Source: CAIKZJ01 sp964626015 (lineage in GTDB: Bacteria > Bacteroidota > Ignavibacteria > Tepidaquicellales > Tepidaquicellaceae). From it: a stretch of DNA of 15,764 nt. How positions within the stretch are numbered: position 1 is the stretch's first letter; every line of letters starts with the position of its first letter. A model generated the notes under the pieces. The model made no database searches. It saw only the letters and a program-made list of their open reading frames with translations, and was not told the origin of the DNA. Below, in pieces: positions 1 through 7,844 of this stretch. The position numbers and the translations under genes are program-made. The DNA lies in assembly GCA_964626015.1 (NCBI GenBank), contig CAZVCC010000065.1, positions 1 through 15,764 on the forward strand, given 5' to 3'.

Positions 1-360
1 TAACTTATTGTAATCTATTGTTATCTCTTTCCCTTTCGGTATATCCTTCAGCGCATAGTAGTCGTAATGCTCGTCGTTTACCGCATTCGGTTTATCCGAA
101 TGATTCAAAAACCATCCCACCGACATCCTGTTGAAGTTCTTCGGCGTGCTGTATCCCTTATCCTCAGGAAAATGTATTGAGTATTTTGCAAGCACTCTCG
201 ACGGTATATTAGTATGAACTACATTCTCTTCATGAAGAAATGTATGGTCCTCCTCCTCGAATAATGGCAGCTTCGTTCCCTTTATTATCTTTCCTGTCGT
301 AAACACTCCAACACCGTGTATAGATGAAGGTCTTAGTTCAAAAATTATCTGCTTTGTCAT
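1..360 (-). CDS. SET-domain protein (predicted protein-lysine methyltransferase), 3' end cut by window edge
   Basis: The reverse strand is open from ATG at 360 to the window edge (120 codons, no stop), so the C-terminus is missing. The translation begins MTKQIIFELRPSSIHGVGVF. It carries SET-domain hallmarks: the N-terminal 'HGVGVF..GKIIKGT' strand pair (residues 15-29), the 'WFLNHSDKPNA' segment (83-93), which corresponds to the NHS-x-x-PN cofactor/active-site motif, and 'GKEITIDY' (110-117), which matches the GEE(I/L)T-x-DY motif holding the catalytic-site tyrosine. SET proteins transfer methyl from S-adenosylmethionine to lysine side chains; bacterial targets are mostly unknown, so the substrate here is not predictable. 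It lies 10 nt downstream of the MBL-fold gene on the same strand and is probably co-transcribed with it. No Shine-Dalgarno precedes the ATG. Family assignment is confident; activity is inferred. Confidence 0.85.
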   Translation of the reverse strand, partial: MTKQIIFELRPSSIHGVGVFTTGKIIKGTKLPLFEEEDHTFLHEENVVHTNIPSRVLAKYSIHFPEDKGYSTPKNFNRMSVGWFLNHSDKPNAVNDEHYDYYALKDIPKGKEITIDYNKL

Positions 361-370
361 TTCATTCTAT

Positions 371-1786
371 TTATATTTCAAACTCATTTCCTCTTTCCGG
401 AATAATAATATTCTTAAACCCGTTTGAGTTTAGTATTGTATGCAGATTGCTCTGCTGAAGAGACTCACCGTGTACAAGAAATATTTTCTTCAGCTTTTCT
501 CTGTCAAACTTTTTCAAATAGTCTAAAAGTTCTCCGCTGTCCGCATGTGCACTGAATGAGTTCAGTATCCTTACTCTTGCCTTTACTACATGCTCCTCGC
601 CGAATATTTTTACTACATATCCCGGTTTGTCAGACGCCTTTATCAGCTCCCTGCCAAGTGTATGCTCACCCATGTATCCTATAATCATTATTGTATTCTT
701 TGCATTCTCAACATTGTTCGCAAGGTGATGAAGTATCCTTCCTGCTTCGCACATTCCCGACGCTGAGATTATCATCGCTGTTCCTTTTATTCCATTTAAC
801 TTTTTCGAGTCCTCTACTTTTCGAATGTAATCCACATTTTCCGAACCGAATACATCAACTCCCGATGCAAGCAGCTTGTAAGTCTCCTCATCAAAACACT
901 CGGGATGCAGTTTGAATATTTCCGTTGCGTTTACTGATAGAGGACTGTCAACATAGACAGGAAAATCCGGAAGCTTTCCTGCTGCTCTCATTTTGGATAT
1001 CTCGTAAACAAGCTCCTGCGTCCTTCCCACACTGAAAGAGGGGACTATTATTTTGCCGTTTGTAGATAAAGCTTCAATTACTGTGTCAAGCAGTCCCTGC
1101 TCTATCTTGCTCGCAGGTTCATGATATAAACCCCCGTACGTTGACTCTGTTATCAGATAATCAACATCTCCCATGAATTCTGGGTCTTTTAAAATTGGTA
1201 GGTCTCTCCTCCCAAGGTCTCCCGTGAACCCGAGCTTGAACGTCTTCCCGTTTTCTGTAATCTCTAAAACAACTGACGCTGAGCCAAGTATATGACCCGC
1301 ATCAACAAACGTTACCTTAACAACTTCTCCAAGCCCGTCTACGCGAAATGTCTTATTGTATGGTACAGTCTTAAACTGTGTAATTATCTGCCTTGCATTC
1401 TCAACCGTGTATAGTGGATTAAACGGCTCTTGATTCTTCTTAGCTCTCCGCTTGTTAACAAACTCAACATCCTTCTCCTGAATGAATGCACTGTCAAGCA
1501 GCATTATTGAGCATAAGTCGCGTGTTGCTGGCGTTGCATACACATCACCCGTAAAACCCTTTAAAGATAATGTAGGTAAATTTCCGGCATGGTCAATATG
1601 TGCATGTGAAAGCACTACCGCATGTATTTCCTTCGGGTCATACAAAAACTTCCTGTTCATCTGAAATGATTCTTCTCTCTTGCCCTGAAACATCCCGCAA
1701 TCAAGCAATATCTTCTTTCCGTTTATCTCAAGCAAGTGTTGTGAACCCGTCACAGTCCCGGCTGCTCCGCAAAATTTTATTCTCAT
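371..1786 (-). CDS. MBL-fold / beta-CASP metallo-hydrolase with RMMBL tail (predicted RNase or nucleic-acid hydrolase)
   Basis: A 471-residue protein with the complete metallo-beta-lactamase metal set: 'SHAHIDHAG' (H61, H63, D65, H66), H165 in 'DAGHILGSA' and D190 in 'GFTGDLG'. It also has the beta-CASP motifs: E214 in 'ITESTYGG', 'PSFSVGRTQEL' (249-259), 'SASGMCEAGRILHHL' (341-355, motif-B histidine at 353/354) and 'SFSAHAD' with H414 (motif C); a late 'VHGE' contributes H439. The order MBL, beta-CASP insert (about 215-390), RMMBL (about 400-455) is that of the CPSF73/Ysh1-like exonuclease or endonuclease branch, widespread in bacteria and archaea. The family usually binds two zinc ions and cuts RNA. 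The start is fixed by a 4-nt ATGA overlap with the upstream glycosylase stop, implying translational coupling. All metal ligands appear intact, so it should be active. The natural substrate is not evident. Confidence 0.92.
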   Translation of the reverse strand: MRIKFCGAAGTVTGSQHLLEINGKKILLDCGMFQGKREESFQMNRKFLYDPKEIHAVVLSHAHIDHAGNLPTLSLKGFTGDVYATPATRDLCSIMLLDSAFIQEKDVEFVNKRRAKKNQEPFNPLYTVENARQIITQFKTVPYNKTFRVDGLGEVVKVTFVDAGHILGSASVVLEITENGKTFKLGFTGDLGRRDLPILKDPEFMGDVDYLITESTYGGLYHEPASKIEQGLLDTVIEALSTNGKIIVPSFSVGRTQELVYEISKMRAAGKLPDFPVYVDSPLSVNATEIFKLHPECFDEETYKLLASGVDVFGSENVDYIRKVEDSKKLNGIKGTAMIISASGMCEAGRILHHLANNVENAKNTIMIIGYMGEHTLGRELIKASDKPGYVVKIFGEEHVVKARVRILNSFSAHADSGELLDYLKKFDREKLKKIFLVHGESLQQSNLHTILNSNGFKNIIIPERGNEFEI

Positions 1787-2454
1787 CTCTTTATCTCCGT
1801 TATTATGTTCTTGTTTAATTTGTGTTTTGTAACGTATTCATTGTCTTTTATAAAAAACCTGTAAGGAAGCTCTGCCCCTTCTTTTATTCCGATTCTTGTA
1901 GTTACTGCTATTGTGAAATTGTCCCTTCTTCTTTTCCTGTATATTTTAATCCTGCCTTCTGTTAAGTCAAGCGAGTTATCTTTTCTTCCTATATCATACG
2001 CCATGCAGAACTTGGCTGGTCCGTTCGTAAGATTCACATCTCCGATTGGATACTTCCTGTTTCTTCTCATTTCATCAATTCCTTCTATCGGCTCTACAGC
2101 TCTTATTAATACAGCCGAGCCCGTACCCTTTCTCTCTGTTACAACATTAAAGCAAAAGTAATTCCCGTAAACAAAATAAACGTAAGAAATTCCCCCCTCT
2201 TCATACATCGGTCTGTTTCTATTTGTCAGTTTCCTGTAAGCGTGGCATGCTGGATCATTGCTCCCAAGATATGCTTCAGTTTCAACAATCTTTCCTTTTA
2301 AAGCATATTTCGGAAATTCTTTCGTTATGTAGCATCCAAGCAGTTCCTTTGCAACTGTCAATGTACCCTTTAAATAGTATTTCCTGTGTACAAGTGTGTA
2401 TTTATCTACTCTCACTGTATAAAGTTGACATTTTTGTCTATAAATTAAAGGCAA
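1783..2454 (-). CDS. DNA-3-methyladenine glycosylase (AAG/MPG family)
   Basis: Excises alkylated and deaminated purines (3-methyladenine, hypoxanthine and similar lesions in this family) as the first step of base-excision repair. Counting from the 2454 start, 'IVETEAYLG' (56-64) supplies the catalytic general base E60 and the base-stacking Y62, equivalent to human AAG E125 and Y127. H71 matches H136, and 'YVYFVYGNYFCFN' (91-103) gives Y93 and N103, matching Y159 and N169. The active site therefore looks complete. The family signature 'KYYLKGTLTVAKELLG' marks the true N-terminal core at about residue 25. No ATG is available: the longest start is TTG at 2454 (223 aa), and a GTG at 2413-2415 gives 210 aa; either keeps the whole domain. 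The stop overlaps the MBL-fold start by 4 nt, so this is the first gene of the minus-strand unit. Function is confident; the exact start is not. Confidence 0.93.
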   Translation of the reverse strand: MPLIYRQKCQLYTVRVDKYTLVHRKYYLKGTLTVAKELLGCYITKEFPKYALKGKIVETEAYLGSNDPACHAYRKLTNRNRPMYEEGGISYVYFVYGNYFCFNVVTERKGTGSAVLIRAVEPIEGIDEMRRNRKYPIGDVNLTNGPAKFCMAYDIGRKDNSLDLTEGRIKIYRKRRRDNFTIAVTTRIGIKEGAELPYRFFIKDNEYVTKHKLNKNIITEIKR

Positions 2455-2622
2455 AAAAATTATTACTTAAGCAAAGTAATGTATAAACATTCATTTATAA
2501 AATAGATAAAAACGTCTAAGTTTATCATTGTCTTTTCAAATCAGTATTCCTAACTTTACTAATTGCTTAATTAGAATATTTTCACAAATATACTATAAAT
2601 AAATTTTTAATACTTAAATCTT
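2455..2622. promoter_or_regulatory. Divergent intergenic region, presumed promoters for glycosylase and protease
   Basis: A very A/T-rich spacer of 168 bases between two divergently transcribed genes, so it must hold the start signals for both. I see no hairpin or clear operator. A weak partial match to the Bacteroidota -7 element (consensus TAnnTTTG) occurs as TTACTTTG on the reverse strand at 2472-2479, but its -33 partner is only TTTT, so I do not claim it as a mapped promoter. Confidence 0.35.
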
Positions 2623-5493
2623 ATGAAAAAACTAAAATCTAAAGTTAAAATATCTTTCAGTATTTTAACGTTATTGGCAATTTCGTTTTCCTTTTTGGCT
2701 TTTAATGATAGTGGAAATTACATGATAAGAGGAAACGTAATTATTAAAGGTTTCGAAAATATGTATGAAGTTGGGAAAATTAATGTTAAGTTCAAAAGTG
2801 AAGTAACAGGATTTACTAAAAACAGTTTTCGTATTCAGGCTGTTGATAATGTCCTTTCTGAATTCAATGTGAAAGAACTCGTTCAGCTTCATCCTTTGAA
2901 AAATGATATTTCCAAAAGAAAGATTGGTGATGAAGAACTCGCTAAAGTTTTTCAGATTCGTTATGAAAAGGGTATAGACCCGTACGATGCGGCTGCTATG
3001 TTAATGAATGATAATGCCTCAATTATCGAATGGGCTGAACCAAGCATTGTTTATACATCTGACTTTATGCCTAATGACCCGTCCGTTTCTGCTCAGTGGC
3101 ACATCTCTAAGATTGCTTCTTTTCAGGCATGGGATATCTTTAAAGGTGATACATCCGTTTATGTCGGTATAGTTGACTCTGGTAGCGACCTCGATCACCC
3201 TGACCTCGCAACGAATATAAAGTACAACTATGCTGACCCGCCTAATGGTATTGATGACGATGGTAATGGTTATATCGATGACCTAAAAGGCTGGGACTTC
3301 TTCTACAACGACGGTGACCCTCAGATTTATAACGATGGCAGTGACCACGGCTCACATGTTTCAGGGTGCGCTTCTCAGGTTACTGATAACGGTGTTCATG
3401 GTTCAGGTATCGGTTTTAAAACTATGTTGAGAATTTCTAAGCATGCTCCTGATTATGCTTCCAATTCAATTTATAATTCTGATGCAGGTATTGTTTACCA
3501 TTATCAGAACAATGCTAAAATTATTAATTGCAGCTTCGGAAGTTCTACTCCAAGTTCATACACACAGCTTGTTATTAATAATGCTTGGGCTAACGGAAGT
3601 ATTGTTTGTGCATCAGCTGGTAATGGAGATGCTAACGGTATCGGTCAGAATTGGGCTAGATACCCCGCTTCTTACGATAACGTAGTTTCTGTTGCAGCTT
3701 CTACAAGTAGTGATATAAAGACTACTTTCTCGAATTTCCACACTACAGTTGATGTCATTGCTCCGGGACAAGGTATTCTCAGCACTCTATATAACAATAC
3801 CTATGCCAGCTATGATGGTACATCTATGTCAACTCCTATTACCTCTGGAACTGTTGCTCTTATTAAAGGTAAATATCCTACATGGACTCCTCAGCAGATT
3901 GTCGATAGATTAAAACTCGGTGTTGATAGTATTTATAACCTCAATCCTTCATACATAGGTCTCTTAGGTACAGGCAGAATTAATGCTTTTAAATGTCTAT
4001 CTGATTTACCGATTGCAAGGCTTGTTTCTTTCGCGGCAAATGATTCACTTTACGGTAATAATGATAAAGTTTATGACATTAACGAAGTTATTGCATTACA
4101 GGTTAATTTAAAAAATACTCACTTTGCTGGTACAAATGCATCAATTAGGCTTGCTACTACAAGTACCGATGTGGAGATTGTAATGGATTCTGTCTTTGTT
4201 GGAAGTATTCCTGCTTATGGTACTTTCAACACTACTTTGAATAACACATTCAAAGTGAAAGCACTTTCAACCTGTCCATTCGATAAAGATATCACATTCA
4301 AGTTAGTATATTCAGCAACCTGCTTCACAGATGATGCGGCAAATACTTTTACTGTTAGATTTAGAAATGGTTTTGCCCTGCACAATATTAACAATTTAAA
4401 ACTTGCTTTGACTAAAGATGGAAATGTCGGCAAGAAAGCACAAACTTATGGTACTGGATTATTATTAGGCACTGGAACTGTGAATAATCTCTATGAAGGC
4501 GGTCTTATGATTGGTGTCAGCAATACAAAAGTATCAGACGTTGTTAGACGCGGTAGCTCACCTGCTAATGTTTCTGATACCGATTTTGTTGGTATGCAGG
4601 CTTACACTATCACTACACCCGGTGTTCATTCTTCTCAGGATGGAATGGGAAAATTTAATGACGACGGTGCAGGCTCAAATAAGATTGGAGTTGAAGTAGA
4701 AGCATATTCTTATGCTTTCAATACCACTCCCGATGCTGATTATATCTTGCTTCAGTACAAAATTAAAAACACAAGCGGTGCACAGTTGGCAAACGTTTAT
4801 GCTGGTCTCTTTACGTGGATGGCTCCGGATGGTTTCTTCAATTCAGGAAATATCTCAATATTAAACAATGCTAATAAACTTGCTTATACTTATAACACCG
4901 GTGTTGCTAATAAATACCTTGGACTCGGTTTGATGACAAACCAGACTATGAATTTTAAAATTGTTCCTTCTACTGAAATGTTAAACGGTTTCACAACAGA
5001 AGAAAAATGGAGTGCCCTAAGCAGCGGTGTAGTAACAGATTCAGCCGGACCAAACGGTAACGCTTTGGTACTCGGTGTTGGTCCTTTCAACCTTGCCGCC
5101 AATCAGGTCGAAACAATTGGTTTTGCTATCCTTTATGGTACATCAACTTCAGATTTAGTCACAAAGAATAATCAGGCAAAAGTTAAATATGCTACTGTCG
5201 GTGTTCAGACATTATCCACAGAAGTTCCAAAAGTATTCAGCCTGTCCCAGAACTACCCGAATCCTTTCAATCCGGTAACAAAGATTCAGTTTGCAGTTCC
5301 TAAAAACGAGATTGTAAGTATCAGGGTTTACGATATTCTCGGCAAAGAAGTGGCAACTCTTGTTAACGAGCAAAAGAACGCAGGAACCTATGAAGTCGAT
5401 TTCAACGCTTCCTCCCTTAGCTCTGGAGTCTATTTCTACAGAATGCAAGCCGGTTACTTTGCTGATATAAAACGTATGGTCGTTATTAAATAA
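2623..5493 (+). CDS. Secreted S8 (subtilisin-like) serine peptidase with T9SS type A sorting domain
   Basis: A 956-residue exported protease. Residues 1-27 form a signal peptide (KKLKSK basic start, then a hydrophobic stretch to 'FLAF'). Residues about 30-145 resemble a propeptide. The peptidase domain (about 157-460) has a full triad: D185 in 'VGIVDSGSDL', H245 in 'DHGSHVSG' and S401 in 'YDGTSMSTP', plus the oxyanion N334 in 'SAGN'. An Asp-rich 'GIDDDGNGYIDD' segment (209-220) looks like a calcium site. Residues about 470-865 are beta-rich with no recognised enzyme motif. Residues 870-956 are a T9SS sorting tail beginning KVFSLSQNYPNPFNP and ending in a basic 'KRMVVIK', so the protein is expected at the cell surface or released, with the tail cleaved or anchored. 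It stands alone, divergent from the glycosylase, with its own terminator. The substrate is unknown; nutritional proteolysis or processing of surface proteins are both possible. Confidence 0.95.
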   Translation: MKKLKSKVKISFSILTLLAISFSFLAFNDSGNYMIRGNVIIKGFENMYEVGKINVKFKSEVTGFTKNSFRIQAVDNVLSEFNVKELVQLHPLKNDISKRKIGDEELAKVFQIRYEKGIDPYDAAAMLMNDNASIIEWAEPSIVYTSDFMPNDPSVSAQWHISKIASFQAWDIFKGDTSVYVGIVDSGSDLDHPDLATNIKYNYADPPNGIDDDGNGYIDDLKGWDFFYNDGDPQIYNDGSDHGSHVSGCASQVTDNGVHGSGIGFKTMLRISKHAPDYASNSIYNSDAGIVYHYQNNAKIINCSFGSSTPSSYTQLVINNAWANGSIVCASAGNGDANGIGQNWARYPASYDNVVSVAASTSSDIKTTFSNFHTTVDVIAPGQGILSTLYNNTYASYDGTSMSTPITSGTVALIKGKYPTWTPQQIVDRLKLGVDSIYNLNPSYIGLLGTGRINAFKCLSDLPIARLVSFAANDSLYGNNDKVYDINEVIALQVNLKNTHFAGTNASIRLATTSTDVEIVMDSVFVGSIPAYGTFNTTLNNTFKVKALSTCPFDKDITFKLVYSATCFTDDAANTFTVRFRNGFALHNINNLKLALTKDGNVGKKAQTYGTGLLLGTGTVNNLYEGGLMIGVSNTKVSDVVRRGSSPANVSDTDFVGMQAYTITTPGVHSSQDGMGKFNDDGAGSNKIGVEVEAYSYAFNTTPDADYILLQYKIKNTSGAQLANVYAGLFTWMAPDGFFNSGNISILNNANKLAYTYNTGVANKYLGLGLMTNQTMNFKIVPSTEMLNGFTTEEKWSALSSGVVTDSAGPNGNALVLGVGPFNLAANQVETIGFAILYGTSTSDLVTKNNQAKVKYATVGVQTLSTEVPKVFSLSQNYPNPFNPVTKIQFAVPKNEIVSIRVYDILGKEVATLVNEQKNAGTYEVDFNASSLSSGVYFYRMQAGYFADIKRMVVIK

Positions 5494-5515
5494 AGACATC
5501 GCCTTTAAAATCTTT

Positions 5516-5549
5516 AGCTGCCTCAAGTTCTTTTGAGGCAGCTTTTTTA
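5516..5549 (+). terminator. Rho-independent terminator of the S8 peptidase gene
   Basis: A perfect 11-bp stem (AGCTGCCTCAA at 5516-5526 pairing with TTGAGGCAGCT at 5533-5543) with a 6-nt loop (GTTCTT), followed by a run of T through 5548. It starts 22 nt after the protease stop codon. It has a weak T-run on the reverse side, but no minus-strand gene ends here. Confidence 0.92.
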
Positions 5550-5640
5550 TTTATATCCATTCAAGCGCGTCCGTAAACTAAATATTGTCATGTAACCCTG
5601 CAATATCTGTCAAGTTCTAATCAATATGGGTTTAATTCTC

Positions 5641-5815
5641 AGCTGTTTGTTGCGAAATCTTTTTATGTTTAAAATTTATTGAGTCCCATAGGGACTTAAT
5701 ATTTATAGCTATTGAGCTCTATATTTTTAGAGTCCCGTAGGGGCGAGAGATTTTTTAAAAAGATCCCCCGCTGCTTGCAGCGAAACATTGTTATGTATAA
5801 AACTTATAAAGCCCC
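5641..5815. repeat. Cluster of short palindromes flanked by an imperfect direct repeat (REP/MITE-like relic?)
   Basis: Within the 609-base gap 5494-6102, two copies of a roughly 47-bp sequence (5641-5687 and 5769-5815) align without gaps, with about 12 mismatches by eye. They share cores such as TTATGT and the GTCCC/GCCCC end. Between and inside them lie three small palindromes: AGTCCC-ATA-GGGACT (5682-5696), GTCCC-GTA-GGGGC (5732-5744, one G-T wobble) and CGCTGC-TT-GCAGCG (5769-5782). The first two are the same motif 49 bp apart. Nothing here codes. The pattern resembles dispersed palindromic repeats or a decayed non-autonomous element; that is inference. The remainder of the gap (5550-5640 and 5816-5979) is A/T-rich and shows no gene. 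Confidence 0.55.
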
Positions 5816-5979
5816 ATTCTGTCTGCGACCTTCTTCCCGGAAGTAATCAATATTAATATGATTTTAATTAATGATGATATTACATATTTTATTTGTAATA
5901 AGAATATTGATTAATTTATTTAATTAACTTATGAAACTTCAAAACACACTTTCCCGCATCCTTGATGGATTAATATTGA

Positions 5980-6036
5980 GGGTTTAATATATGGCATAGA
6001 TTTCTTGAGCGGAATACTTTGATTGTTTCAGCTTAG
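5980..6036 (+). pseudogene. 3' relic of the 81-codon ORF family (tail only)
   Basis: Read in frame, this stretch gives GFNIWHRFLERNTLIVSA and a TAG stop. The downstream 81-codon ORF ends GFNIWHRFLEQNTLTVSS followed by the same TAG. Only three of 18 residues differ, and the following non-coding sequence also matches up to the next gene's ATG. An in-frame TGA (5977-5979) sits directly before it, and no matching 5' part exists upstream. It is therefore the tail of a lost copy, left at the left edge of the tandem duplication. Frame and stop are directly visible; the history is inferred. Confidence 0.7.
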
Positions 6037-6102
6037 TAGTAATTAATATTGAATAAAAGTAAATTAAGGTAAAAGATAAAAATAAATATAGTTTATCAAT
6101 AT

Positions 6103-7527
6103 ATGAAAAAGACAATATATATATCGGGTTTAACATCAATAGTGATATTATTGGTAATGTTTTATTTCCATTCAGTTTCATCGAGTACGTCAAATGATTT
6201 GCCGGTTGATAAGATTCAGAACTTTAATCAAGAATTCAATCAAGACGGGAATAATCAGTCTTCTTTTTCCCCTCAAAGCGGTGGCTGGCAATTGCAGGTT
6301 ATGCCGAATATGGGAAGTCGTCTTGTGAGGGATTTATATTTTACGGATTCCCTTACGGGTTATGCAGTGGCTTCGCCGGAAAGTTATACTGATTCCGCAC
6401 ATATATTAAAGACTACTAATGGAGGAAACAATTGGGCAATTAAATTTACCAAAGAGGGTAAATTAAACAGAATCATCTTTTTAAATTCTCAGATAGGATT
6501 TGCAGGTGGAGACTTTTTATTGAAGACAACTAATTCAGGTGAGAATTGGATGGTATGGAATTGGAGTCTGAGCAGAGCTGTGGACGATATGCAGTTGTTT
6601 GGTGAAGATACCATTTGGTATGCATATTCTGACCCCACTTCCGGCGGTCTCTTCCGCACGACCAACGGAGGAATAAACTGGGAGAAACGTGACAACGGAA
6701 TTCCTGCGAATTCGTATCCGGATAGAATTTATTTTTATAACAGCAGGAATGGGTTTGCATATCATGAAGGTGTTTCATTCTGTTATAAAACAACAGATGG
6801 AGGAAGCAGTTGGATTCAACAGCAAGGTGATTTCTCTAAAATATATTTTTTTGATAGTCTTAATGGTTACAAAGCAGCAGGAGGATTTTTTAGGACCAGC
6901 AATGGTGGGGTAAATTGGAGTCAAGATTCACTTCCAGATGTCATTGGCAATACTTATACAGTTAAATGGACTAATAACTTTACAATAATTAATGATAGTA
7001 TTATTTATTTAATCGGTGCTTATTTCCAATATCTTTCTAATTTAAGTACAAAAGCACTAGTTTATAAAACTACAAATAGTGGTTTAAACTGGGGATATCA
7101 AATTCCCGACACAAGTTATAATTTTTTCACATTAACCAAATTGTTTTCATTAAATAAGAATAATGTCTGGTTGTATTCAACATGGAAAGGTCTTTTTTCT
7201 TCCACGGGCGGAGACTCAACAGTATTTGTTGTGGTAAATAATATTTCTGCTGATATCCCAAAAGAATATAAACTTGAGCAAAATTACCCCAACCCTTTTA
7301 ATTCAACAACAAATATAAAATATAAGATATTAAAAAGTTCAGTGGTAAGAATCAATGTAATGGATGTACTCGGTCGAAGAATTCAGACGATAGTGAATCA
7401 AAAACATTCACCCGGAACATATCAAATAAGTTTTGATGGAAACAGTTTACCAAGCGGAATATATTTCTATCAGTTAATTGTGGATAACAAAATTATGCAT
7501 ACAAGAAGGATGGCTTTACTAAAATAA
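6103..7527 (+). CDS. Secreted Asp-box (BNR/Ycf48-like) beta-propeller protein with T9SS sorting tail, paralogue 1
   Basis: A 474-residue surface protein. Residues 1-27 are a signal peptide (MKKTIYISG, then a hydrophobic stretch to 'FYFHSVS'). It is followed by a short Asn/Gln-rich linker (35-55). A propeller-like region (about 60-375) contains six Asp-box motifs of the form KTTNGGxNW, with their tryptophans at 111, 149, 193, 237, 272 and 330. These motifs resemble sialidase Asp boxes and Ycf48 repeats, but no sialidase catalytic residues are recognisable, so a binding or scaffolding role is more likely than catalysis. Residues 388-474 are a T9SS type A sorting domain (EYKLEQNYPNPFN...RRMALLK). 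It is the first of two tandem paralogues and shares leader and downstream sequence with the second. The ligand is unknown. The A/T-rich leader has no Shine-Dalgarno. Confidence 0.88.
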   Translation: MKKTIYISGLTSIVILLVMFYFHSVSSSTSNDLPVDKIQNFNQEFNQDGNNQSSFSPQSGGWQLQVMPNMGSRLVRDLYFTDSLTGYAVASPESYTDSAHILKTTNGGNNWAIKFTKEGKLNRIIFLNSQIGFAGGDFLLKTTNSGENWMVWNWSLSRAVDDMQLFGEDTIWYAYSDPTSGGLFRTTNGGINWEKRDNGIPANSYPDRIYFYNSRNGFAYHEGVSFCYKTTDGGSSWIQQQGDFSKIYFFDSLNGYKAAGGFFRTSNGGVNWSQDSLPDVIGNTYTVKWTNNFTIINDSIIYLIGAYFQYLSNLSTKALVYKTTNSGLNWGYQIPDTSYNFFTLTKLFSLNKNNVWLYSTWKGLFSSTGGDSTVFVVVNNISADIPKEYKLEQNYPNPFNSTTNIKYKILKSSVVRINVMDVLGRRIQTIVNQKHSPGTYQISFDGNSLPSGIYFYQLIVDNKIMHTRRMALLK

Positions 7528-7598
7528 TATTTGAAAAAACAAACTTAATATATTTAGAATTATAATAGAATTTCCCTAATAATATAAATATCAAAGTT

Positions 7599-7844
7599 AT
7601 GAAAAGTACAATTTTACTCCTTGGTATATTACTGATAACATCAGTGATATTGTTTTCTTTAAATTCTCTTTCAAGCAAAGATAATGAAACTAAAACCTTT
7701 GCAAATGTTCAAACTTCTGATTCGGATGAGTTTCTAATCGGAGCTTATAACGTTGGCTGCGACACTAACAACCCAATGCTGGAACTTGGGTTTAATATCT
7801 GGCATAGATTTCTTGAGCAGAATACTTTGACTGTTTCATCTTAG
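7599..7844 (+). CDS. Short secreted ORF, probably a truncated gene (N-terminal fragment of a larger protein)
   Basis: Eighty-one codons between the two propeller paralogues. The product starts with a convincing signal peptide (MKSTILLLGILLITSVILFS, residues 1-20 and on to about 27), then a polar linker, then 'FLIGAYNVGCDTNNPML' (about 46-62) and 'GFNIWHRFLEQN'. That last part reads like the beginning of a folded domain that is then cut short by TAG. The same tail and stop occur as a relic at 5980-6036, so the truncation predates the duplication. There is no sorting tail, although the neighbours have one. I do not recognise a family with certainty. It may be a decayed gene or a small secreted protein in its own right; I favour decay. 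Its ATG context (7573-7601) is repeated at 9381-9409. Confidence 0.5.
   Translation: MKSTILLLGILLITSVILFSLNSLSSKDNETKTFANVQTSDSDEFLIGAYNVGCDTNNPMLELGFNIWHRFLEQNTLTVSS

Larger units (their letters stand above)
5980..7601 (+). repeat. Tandem duplication, copy A (about 1.62 kb)
   Basis: Copy A runs from the relic tail (5980), through the leader and the first propeller gene, to the ATG of the 81-codon ORF (7599-7601). It matches copy B at an offset of about 1808-1815 bases along its whole length. The leader just before the propeller gene (6037-6102 against 7845-7911) is almost identical apart from a one-base indel and a few substitutions. The sequence around the final ATG (7573-7601 against 9381-9409) differs at one base of 29. 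Confidence 0.85.

Noticed and set aside
2425..2430. TTGACA resembling a sigma-70 -35 box on the plus strand
   Set aside because: No -10 element at a suitable distance, it lies inside the glycosylase reading frame, and this phylum uses a different promoter consensus.
1..2454. The glycosylase/beta-CASP/SET unit as a new defence system
   Set aside because: No sensor, NTPase, toxin or phage-linked gene is present, and each member is a common housekeeping-type family; the context does not support defence.
5641..5815. Possible CRISPR array
   Set aside because: The repeats are imperfect, only two to three in number, without regular unit and spacer lengths, and no cas gene is present.
5984..6193. 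Minus-strand hydrophobic ORF of 69 codons over the start of the first propeller gene
   Set aside because: It is antisense to the leader and signal peptide of a well-supported gene; hydrophobicity comes from A/T-rich DNA. The duplicated copy does not provide independent support.
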